A DNA stretch of 5,093 bases, taken from the NCBI GenBank assembly GCA_900757695.1, contig CAAEOU010000098.1, forward strand, positions 1 through 5,093, given 5' to 3'. Origin of the DNA: an uncultured Oscillospiraceae bacterium (lineage in GTDB: Bacteria; Bacillota_A; Clostridia; Oscillospirales; Oscillospiraceae). The translations under genes and the position numbers were made by a program. Below are positions 1 through 5,093 of this stretch, piece after piece; positions within the stretch are counted from its first letter, which is position 1, and the number at the start of each line of letters is the position of its first letter. Below the pieces are notes generated by a model, which saw nothing but the letters and a program-made list of their open reading frames with translations, ran no database searches and was not told where the DNA came from.

Positions 1-2292
1 CAGAACGAACAGCCCCATTTGCAGGAAGGGGAAGGAATATGGCATGATCGCTCCAAAGAAAGTCATTTCACTGAATTTCCGGGCAGCGATCACTGCAATC
101 GGGAGACCGACTGCCAGCGTTGCCAGCGCAGCAGAAAACGCATAGCAAATTCCCTCATAGATGGTCATTTGACAGAGCTGCTTTCTGGTCAGGCCGATGG
201 CGCGAAAGACACTGTTTTCCCTCTTTCTGGACATCTGATTGGAGAGGGTGGTGTTGATGAGATTGACCACGCCAAAGAGGAACACCAGCCAGGACAGCGC
301 CTGAAAACCTCCAAAAACGACCCGGTTTTCCATTTCCTCATAATCCTTATGTATCCCAATGGTATCCAAGTCAAGATCCGGATTGGAAGAAATGATCGCA
401 CTCAGACTGTTTTCAATCTGCTCCGCCTTTTTGGGATCGCTGACAATGCTCCAGGAATAATCAAAACAGTTGATCTTTGGCATTGCTTCCTGAAATAGCT
501 CTTTGGTTGCAACCATGCAGGTGCTGTCCAATGCCAGAGGACCATGACCATTTTTAAGCCCATCGTTTATGAGCAGACCGGAAACAGTGACAGGAATCTC
601 TTGATCCCCTATGGTAAGTTTGATAACTGACCCCACATCTACACCGATCATATCTTCTGCATAATCCATATCAAGTGCAATACTATGGGAATCTTGAGGT
701 AAAGTTCCGGACACAAGCGCCGCTTCCATTTGATCCCTGTTTCGGTCACTCAACAGATCACACATTCCGCCGGAAGAACTTTCCTCATTTTCAAACCGCA
801 CATGAACCGCCTGACGATTTTCTATCACATCTGTTACGCCATCCACGGCCAGCACCTCCTGCCGAAGCGCTTCATTCAAAGGATTTCCTTTTGACATCAC
901 CTCATATTCTGTTTTTTCAGAATGGATATAGATTTTATAATCCCCATCCGGGAAATACTGTCTTGCGATCCGCTCCGGCGAACGAACCAAAAGAATAGAA
1001 GCTGTCACCAAAAGGATCACCCCGCCCAGACTCAGGGAAGCCACGATACTGATCGTCTTTTTGCGGTCACGCCTGAAATTTGCAATTCCCATGGAGAGGG
1101 GATTTAACCGCATATTCTTCTTATGTGTGTGGGCCTTTCCGCTCTGATTGCCGGTAAAGCGGACTGCTTCAATCGGGGAGATACTGGCGGCAATCTTTAC
1201 CGGTCTGCGGATCGCAATGGATACCATAAACCAGCCAAGCAGTGCAGTCAAAACAATCGCGGCTGCATAAAATAGCAGATTAAACCCACGGGGAAACAGT
1301 GCAAACCCGGCTGCACATCCCAGCAAAATACCGATACCAATGCCAGCCCATCCTAAGAAACGGCCTTCTTTTTTGACAATACGGCGGATCTGTTTTGGCG
1401 TTGTGCCGATGGTCCGCAGTTGTCCATAGCTTTGGATTTTATCATTGATAGAAATTCGGAAGATACTTTGTATCACAACATACCCTCCGATGATGACCAG
1501 AACTGCAATTCCGGCAACCAGCGCCAGCATACTGACATTCACAGGCTGCTTATAGAACTTCATATAGCTGAGGTTCATGATCGGCATTTCCAGCTGATAT
1601 TCCTTGGCAATCTCCCTGCTGCGGGCAGTCAGCTCTGTTTCATCCATTTGCTGCTCATTCTTAAAATGCACATAGGCTCGATAATCAGCGGGGTCATAGC
1701 CGCTCCATCCTTTCAGGGCTTCTTTGGAAAGAAGGATGGAAGATCCATTTACCTCTTTTTCCTTATAGCCTTCCATAATGCCAGTCACCGTGTATTCTCC
1801 GTGAAAGCTCTCGCTGCTTAGCATAACCTTTTCGCCAATCCCGGCGTCTGCAGCATAGTTGGAAAGGAAATAACGGCTCACCACCACCTCATCCTCCTTT
1901 TGGGGCAGTCGGCCTTCCAGCAGCTTCATCTGGTCACGGGCAATATACATCGTTTCCTCATCACAATAGATATAGGAGGCATTGTATCCCTGCTCCGCAG
2001 GTTCCACAGCCAGCATATAATACTCTCCTACCCTTGAGAAGTCATCCAGCCCCTTCAGGGTGGACACATCTTCCTCAGTAATCCTGGTATAGACCGCCTC
2101 ATAAGTATCCTCCACATGATTTTTCTCTATCTGCCGGGTAGACAAAGCCATCACAATCGAAAAACAGATCAGACAGGATGCCAGCGCAACGGCGATCACC
2201 ACCATCAAATTCCGGCGTTTTTCGCTTTTCAAACTTTTTCTTGCCAGTTTCCTGACAATATTTCCTGTATCATTTTCAAATGGTACTGTCAT
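1..2292 (-). CDS. Second double-FtsX ABC transporter permease, paralogue of the upstream gene (3' end cut by window)
   Basis: The frame is open for 764 codons from ATG 2292 to the window edge with no stop or frameshift. By alignment with the neighbour's C-terminus about 30 residues are missing, giving an expected total near 794. Likely membrane segments are near residues 29-50, 252-276, 311-333, 338-359, 413-436, 659-681, 714-736 and 756 to the edge. Extracytoplasmic domains span about 51-251 and 437-658. MacB-like signatures are visible: LLEGRLPQKEDEVVVSR (124-140) and EYTVTGIM (166-173). The FtsX motif appears twice, as SYGQLRTIGTTPKQIRRIV (288-306) and ENSVFRAIGLTRKQLCQM (692-709). Similarity to the upstream permease runs along the whole length, so this is a tandem duplication. 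It is strongest at the N-terminus, the GTTPKQIRRIV loop and the NPL-x-E-x-LRQE-x-LA segment (470-482), and weak in the first external domain. An ATG at 2301 is also in frame but directly abuts the Shine-Dalgarno sequence, so 2292 is preferred. It is probably a heterodimer partner or an alternative permease for the same ATPase. Confidence 0.92.
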   Translation of the reverse strand, partial: MTVPFENDTGNIVRKLARKSLKSEKRRNLMVVIAVALASCLICFSIVMALSTRQIEKNHVEDTYEAVYTRITEEDVSTLKGLDDFSRVGEYYMLAVEPAEQGYNASYIYCDEETMYIARDQMKLLEGRLPQKEDEVVVSRYFLSNYAADAGIGEKVMLSSESFHGEYTVTGIMEGYKEKEVNGSSILLSKEALKGWSGYDPADYRAYVHFKNEQQMDETELTARSREIAKEYQLEMPIMNLSYMKFYKQPVNVSMLALVAGIAVLVIIGGYVVIQSIFRISINDKIQSYGQLRTIGTTPKQIRRIVKKEGRFLGWAGIGIGILLGCAAGFALFPRGFNLLFYAAAIVLTALLGWFMVSIAIRRPVKIAASISPIEAVRFTGNQSGKAHTHKKNMRLNPLSMGIANFRRDRKKTISIVASLSLGGVILLVTASILLVRSPERIARQYFPDGDYKIYIHSEKTEYEVMSKGNPLNEALRQEVLAVDGVTDVIENRQAVHVRFENEESSSGGMCDLLSDRNRDQMEAALVSGTLPQDSHSIALDMDYAEDMIGVDVGSVIKLTIGDQEIPVTVSGLLINDGLKNGHGPLALDSTCMVATKELFQEAMPKINCFDYSWSIVSDPKKAEQIENSLSAIISSNPDLDLDTIGIHKDYEEMENRVVFGGFQALSWLVFLFGVVNLINTTLSNQMSRKRENSVFRAIGLTRKQLCQMTIYEGICYAFSAALATLAVGLPIAVIAARKFSEMTFFGAIMPYSFPFLQMGLFVL
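1385..1410. repeat. 26-bp near-identical direct repeat, copy in the second permease
   Basis: This stretch matches 3865-3890 at 25 of 26 bases, the difference being at 1399 versus 3879. It encodes the GTTPKQIRR segment following membrane segment 2, a conserved cytoplasmic loop of the first FtsX core. Both copies are in the same codon register, so the repeat is a remnant of the gene duplication kept by selection or by conversion. Confidence 0.7.
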
Positions 2293-2301
2293 TTTGATCA
2301 T

Positions 2302-2308
2302 CTCCTTT
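2302..2308 (-). promoter_or_regulatory. Shine-Dalgarno site of the second permease
   Basis: AAAGGAG on the minus strand is followed by ATGATCAAA and then ATG 2292, a 9-nt spacing. An in-frame ATG at 2301 touches the site directly and is too close for normal initiation. Unlike the upstream junction, this site is 61 nt beyond the preceding stop, so the second permease is less tightly coupled to its upstream gene. Confidence 0.82.
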
Positions 2309-2322
2309 AAGTCTTATATTTC

Positions 2323-2333
2323 TGCTGTCAGCA
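2323..2333. repeat. Small palindrome TGCTG-T-CAGCA next to the large hairpin
   Basis: An 11-bp near-palindrome with a single central base abuts the larger stem. As RNA it could form only a 4-bp stem with a 3-nt loop. It might be a small extension of the intercistronic structure or chance. No regulator binding site can be assigned. Confidence 0.3.
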
Positions 2334-2365
2334 AAGCGGCGGCTTCACATCGGAAGCCGCCGCTT
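2334..2365 (-). promoter_or_regulatory. GC-rich intercistronic hairpin between the two permease genes (no T tract)
   Basis: A perfect 13-bp inverted repeat is visible: AAGCGGCGGCTTC, a 6-nt loop, then GAAGCCGCCGCTT on the minus strand. A flanking G·U pair could extend it by one in the RNA. It begins 4 nt after the stop codon of the first permease and ends 25 nt before the Shine-Dalgarno site of the second, which it does not mask. Only three Ts follow the stem before GCTGACAGC, and no T run follows on the plus strand either, so it lacks the U tract of a standard intrinsic terminator. The likely role is 3' end protection or processing of the upstream message, or partial attenuation that lowers the second permease (inference). 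The stem is certain; its function is not. Confidence 0.75.
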
Positions 2366-2369
2366 CTGG

Positions 2370-4754
2370 TTAGTCCATGGTCTTGATCCGCTCTACAAGG
2401 GAAAGCCGTTTAGAGTAACGGACAGCAACCACAGAGAAAATTCCGGTCACGACCAAAAGTGCCAGAACAAAAACAACCGTTTCCATCAAAGGGAATTGAT
2501 AGGACAGTTCCCCAAAAATATTAAAGCTGCTGATCACATAGTCAAAAATCCAGCCCAGGATTCCGCCAATGCCAACTGACAAAAATACCGTAACCCCTGC
2601 GTACCACAGGCATTCTGCGATCAGCATACGGGAAACCTGCTTTCCGGTCATTCCCACAGACTGCAAAATCCCAAGCTCCTGCTGCCTTGCCAGCAGATTG
2701 GTCATCAGGGTGTTGACCAGATTTACCATGGAGAACACAAACAGGAATGCCAGCAGCAGATAAACACCGCGGGTCATCATCTTTAGCTGCGATTCCAGGG
2801 ATGCCGCATGGTCTGCTCTGGAAAAGACCGTCAGCACCGGATTTTCCAGCAGGCTGAAAATAGACGCCCTGAGCGCATCCGAGTCCTCCGATGTATGGAC
2901 ATTCCAAACAGCCTCTCTGTTCTCAATGTCCGGGTAGAGCTGATCGGCCAGTTCTTCTGTAAGGGTAAACAGGCCCCATGCGCCGGTGCCTGATGTCACT
3001 GACGGTTTCGCAATCCCCATGACCGTTACTTCTATGGCCTTACCGTCCATGGATTCAAAGGTCAGCACATCCCCGACCGCAGGCGTATAGCCATAAAACA
3101 TACTTAAAAGATGATCTTCCGAATCAGTCACGATCACACCGTTGTTTGCGGCAAGCTCCTCATAATCTACGCTGCCCTGTTCCAGATTTTCCTCCGGCAG
3201 CCATTGTTCCATCTGCTCTCTGTCAAATACAGGGAACTTTAATGCAACACTTTCCTGGGGGAATTTCACCGTTGCGGATGTTACTTCATGGCTGGTGATA
3301 GATTCCACACCATCTATGGCAAGAAGCTCCTGACGAAGTTCTTCTGTCAATGGATTTTCACGCGCGATGGCAGGCAATCCTTCCGCGCCTCCCGAATCCA
3401 TCCAGCTGACCTCATAGTTGCAGTGATCTCCCATGGCTTCTATCGCCATCTTTTCGGGACTGATGGAGTTGAGTACCGTAGCGGCTGTTACCAGAAACAC
3501 ACCCGTCAATCCCAGAGATACCAGAGTGATGACCGTCTTTTTCCTGCTCCGCCTAAAGTTCATCTGTGCCATGGAGAACGGCGTAATGCGGTGGTTTTTC
3601 TGATCCTTCCGGTCTGTTGCCGTTTCATAACCACTGGAGCGGACCGCTTCGATTGGGGATACCCTCGCCGCCATGCGGACAGGCGCATGAATGGACAGAA
3701 ATACCGTCAGGGCGCAGGCTGCTGCGGTCGCAGCCAGATAGGGCAGATTGCCCATCCAGCTCCAATGTGCCGGGAAAATAGCAAACCCGATAGCCCCTCC
3801 AACCAAAAGCCCCAGTGGGATACCGCAAAGAGATAACAGCAATCCCTCCCGCCGCACGATCCGCCGGATCTGTTTTGGTGTTGTGCCGATCACTTTCAGG
3901 CGTCCATATTCCCGCATTTTGCCCTTTACGGAAATGAAAAAGATACTGTAAATGACCACGGCACAGGCAACCAGCAAAAGGATTGCCACGGGAATGTAAT
4001 ATTTCATCACACCGGACTTAAAGCCCTGCATATCGAAATAGTTGGAACTGTAAAAAATCTGATCCTCTGAGACATCGTTGGCAGAAAGGAATGCTGCAAT
4101 ATCCGCCTTGAGCTGCTCCAGCTCCATACTATCAGCACCAGTATAACGAAGCCGAAATTCAAACAGCGGCTCTCCCTGCGCCATCTCCTCCACAAATGCT
4201 TCAGATACATAAAGCTGGAACATACGGGAGTCATTCTCCACATCCATGATACCGCTGACGGTATAGGTCTGCTTTCCGTTTCCAAGATTCACTTCTATGG
4301 TCTGCCCGACTTCTGCGGGGATTTCAAAATAATCAAGAAATGCCCGTTCTACCAGAATTTCATTGGCAGCCTGCGGAAGTGTCCCAGTAAAGGAAGGCTT
4401 CTTACCCAATTCCATCCAGTTGGCATCCGCATACTCCACAGTCAGAACGCTGTCACCATAGCGGGCAGAACCGTAATTCTGGGAAAGGCCCCAGCGTTCC
4501 ACTTCCGGGCAGTCTTTCAGTCTTTCAATCGTATCACGGTCACAATTCACCACAACCGCCTGATACTGTCCCCGAATGTCCGCCTCCAGTTTTCTGTCAC
4601 TTCCCGCTCCTGCACAAAAAATCGCTGCCATCAAAGCGGCTGCCAGAGCAATCGTTACGATCACAAACAGGTTGCGCCGCTTATCTGTCTGAATGCTTCG
4701 TGACGCCAATTTTTTAATGACCGGCCCTGTATCATTTTCAAAAGGCAATGTCAT
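2370..4754 (-). CDS. Double-FtsX ABC transporter permease, complete (794 aa)
   Basis: This is an integral membrane permease of the MacB/FtsX class, probably partnered with the ATPase just upstream. By reading hydrophobicity, membrane segments fall near residues 29-50, 253-275, 304-328, 337-357, 406-428, 663-683, 716-737 and 756-779. Extracytoplasmic domains lie between segments 1 and 2 (about 51-252) and between 5 and 6 (about 429-662). Both look MacB-periplasmic-domain-like, for example the strand pattern TYTVSGIM at 163-170 and EVTVMGI at 575-581. The two halves are internal repeats: REYGRLKVIGTTPKQIRRIV (281-300) matches QELGILQSVGMTGKQVSRML (692-711), and a basic stretch precedes segments 1 and 5. 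I chose ATG 4754 because the AAAGGAGG ribosome binding site sits 8 nt before it. An in-frame GTG at 4763 overlaps that site and would add only three residues. The protein also aligns from its first residue with the downstream paralogue (MTLPFENDTG versus MTVPFENDTG). No signal peptide or lipobox is seen. The substrate is not inferable. Confidence 0.93.
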   Translation of the reverse strand: MTLPFENDTGPVIKKLASRSIQTDKRRNLFVIVTIALAAALMAAIFCAGAGSDRKLEADIRGQYQAVVVNCDRDTIERLKDCPEVERWGLSQNYGSARYGDSVLTVEYADANWMELGKKPSFTGTLPQAANEILVERAFLDYFEIPAEVGQTIEVNLGNGKQTYTVSGIMDVENDSRMFQLYVSEAFVEEMAQGEPLFEFRLRYTGADSMELEQLKADIAAFLSANDVSEDQIFYSSNYFDMQGFKSGVMKYYIPVAILLLVACAVVIYSIFFISVKGKMREYGRLKVIGTTPKQIRRIVRREGLLLSLCGIPLGLLVGGAIGFAIFPAHWSWMGNLPYLAATAAACALTVFLSIHAPVRMAARVSPIEAVRSSGYETATDRKDQKNHRITPFSMAQMNFRRSRKKTVITLVSLGLTGVFLVTAATVLNSISPEKMAIEAMGDHCNYEVSWMDSGGAEGLPAIARENPLTEELRQELLAIDGVESITSHEVTSATVKFPQESVALKFPVFDREQMEQWLPEENLEQGSVDYEELAANNGVIVTDSEDHLLSMFYGYTPAVGDVLTFESMDGKAIEVTVMGIAKPSVTSGTGAWGLFTLTEELADQLYPDIENREAVWNVHTSEDSDALRASIFSLLENPVLTVFSRADHAASLESQLKMMTRGVYLLLAFLFVFSMVNLVNTLMTNLLARQQELGILQSVGMTGKQVSRMLIAECLWYAGVTVFLSVGIGGILGWIFDYVISSFNIFGELSYQFPLMETVVFVLALLVVTGIFSVVAVRYSKRLSLVERIKTMD
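3865..3890. repeat. 26-bp near-identical direct repeat, copy in the first permease
   Basis: This is the partner of 1385-1410, offset by 2480 bases, and encodes residues 290-298 of the first permease in the same codon phase. It is the longest obvious nucleotide match between the two permease genes found by eye. A shorter perfect 17-base match lies at the gene starts (2264-2280 and 4726-4742), encoding the PFENDTG region. Confidence 0.7.
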
Positions 4755-4762
4755 GTCTGCCA

Positions 4763-4770
4763 CCTCCTTT
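4763..4770 (-). promoter_or_regulatory. Shine-Dalgarno site of the first permease, overlapping the ATPase stop codon
   Basis: The minus strand reads TAAAGGAGGTGGCAGACATG. The AAAGGAGG core lies 8 nt before ATG 4754 and shares two bases with the TAA stop of the ATPase gene. This spacing decides the start: the in-frame GTG at 4763 begins inside the core and cannot be served by it. The arrangement suggests that ribosomes finishing the ATPase re-initiate on the permease, keeping subunit amounts linked (inference). Confidence 0.88.
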
Positions 4771-5093
4771 ATCCAACGATTTTGCCATCCTCAATCCGCA
4801 CGATACGGTCTGCAAGCTGGGCAATGGCATCATTATGTGTGATCATCACCAGCGTCTGGTTAAATTCACGACTCGTTCTCTGCAAAAGCCCCAACACATC
4901 GGCGCTGGTCCTGCTGTCCAGGTTTCCAGTGGGTTCATCGGCAAGGACGATAGCGGGCTTTGACACCAGAGCGCGGGCGATGGCTACACGCTGCTGCTGG
5001 CCGCCGGAGAGGTTGTTTGGCATATTCTTCAGCTTATCCTCCAGTCCCAGCATGGACACCACATCCGCCATGAATTTCTGATCCACCGTATCC
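4769..5093 (-). CDS. ABC transporter ATP-binding subunit, C-terminal part (partial at window edge)
   Basis: This is the nucleotide-binding subunit that would hydrolyse ATP on the cytoplasmic face and drive the FtsX-type permeases encoded downstream. Only the last 107 residues are present. The frame runs open off the window edge, so Walker A and the Q-loop are not visible; family members are usually about 220-255 residues. Numbering from the first whole codon, the signature motif LSGGQQQR is at residues 28-35 (LSGGQ at 5011-4997). Walker B IVLADE is at 48-53 (4951-4934) with catalytic Glu53, the D-loop region GNLD is at 56-59, and the switch histidine is His86 in MITHND (4837-4835). The LSGGQQQRVAIARAL and ADEPTGNLD wording is typical of the MacB/LolD/SalX branch. 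The in-frame GTG at 5086 is internal and is not the start. The stop TAA (4771-4769) overlaps the next gene's ribosome binding site, which supports co-translation. The family call is firm; the substrate is unknown. Confidence 0.96.
   Translation of the reverse strand, partial: DTVDQKFMADVVSMLGLEDKLKNMPNNLSGGQQQRVAIARALVSKPAIVLADEPTGNLDSRTSADVLGLLQRTSREFNQTLVMITHNDAIAQLADRIVRIEDGKIVG

Noticed and set aside
19..498. Plus-strand open frame of 159 codons
   Set aside because: It lies wholly antisense to the second permease, whose translation has recognisable FtsX motifs; the plus-strand product has no domain-like or membrane pattern and is rich in His, Gln and Arg, as expected of a shadow frame.
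1..2292. Possible frameshift or pseudogene in the second permease
   Set aside because: Translation from ATG 2292 to the edge gives 764 uninterrupted codons aligned with the paralogue throughout; the missing end is only the window boundary.
2302..2333. Internal promoter for the second permease (TATAAG at about 2314-2319 on the minus strand)
   Set aside because: The nearest -35-like TTGCTG is only about 10 bases upstream of the TATAAG, far short of the usual 16-18, so no promoter is called.
2334..2365. Intrinsic terminator ending the transcript between the permeases
   Set aside because: The stem is strong but no T tract follows on either strand, and a same-strand paralogue with its own ribosome binding site follows closely, so full termination is not supported.
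3288..3836. Plus-strand open frame of 182 codons
   Set aside because: It is antisense to the first permease core, has low-complexity basic composition with no recognisable motif, and does not extend to a plausible gene boundary.
4782..5081. Plus-strand frame opposite the ATPase
   Set aside because: The minus-strand frame carries the ABC signature, Walker B and switch His motifs, so this is its complement.
1..5093. CRISPR array, tRNA, rRNA, insertion sequence or phage attachment site
   Set aside because: No spaced short repeats, cloverleaf-like sequence, transposase motifs or terminal inverted repeats were seen; nearly every base is covered by the three minus-strand genes.

Overview
The window holds part of one operon, read entirely on the minus strand. 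It encodes an ABC transporter of the MacB/FtsX (type VII) class. From upstream (high coordinates) to downstream there are three genes: the C-terminal part of an ATP-binding subunit (5093 to 4769, cut by the window edge); a complete double-FtsX permease of 794 residues (4754 to 2370); and a second, paralogous double-FtsX permease (2292 to 1), cut by the other edge about 30 codons before its expected end. No plus-strand gene is credible, and there is no gene-free stretch longer than 77 bases.

The genes are tightly packed. The ATPase stop codon lies inside the Shine-Dalgarno sequence of the first permease, with 14 nt from stop to start. The two permease genes are separated by 77 nt containing a strong GC-rich hairpin without a T tract, followed by the Shine-Dalgarno sequence of the second permease. 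No promoter is visible, so transcription probably starts upstream of the ATPase, outside the window.

Each permease appears to have eight membrane segments in two repeats. Each repeat has a basic N-terminal segment, one membrane helix, an extracytoplasmic domain of roughly 200-230 residues, and a three-helix FtsX core. The likely complex is the ATPase dimer with the two permeases as partners, or the ATPase shared by two alternative permeases. Such systems move lipids, peptides or antibiotics, or do mechanical work across the envelope. The substrate cannot be read from this sequence.

The organism is probably a low-to-mid GC Bacillota, and the style fits gut Clostridia such as Lachnospiraceae. 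The clues are canonical AAAGGAG(G) ribosome binding sites, the ATPase plus large FtsX permease layout, and the absence of any periplasmic adaptor or outer-membrane partner gene in the window. This is an inference from style, not a species call. The window reads as a recognisable transporter operon rather than an unknown system. The points most worth a second look are the paired permeases, the intercistronic hairpin and the in-frame repeat shared by the two permeases.
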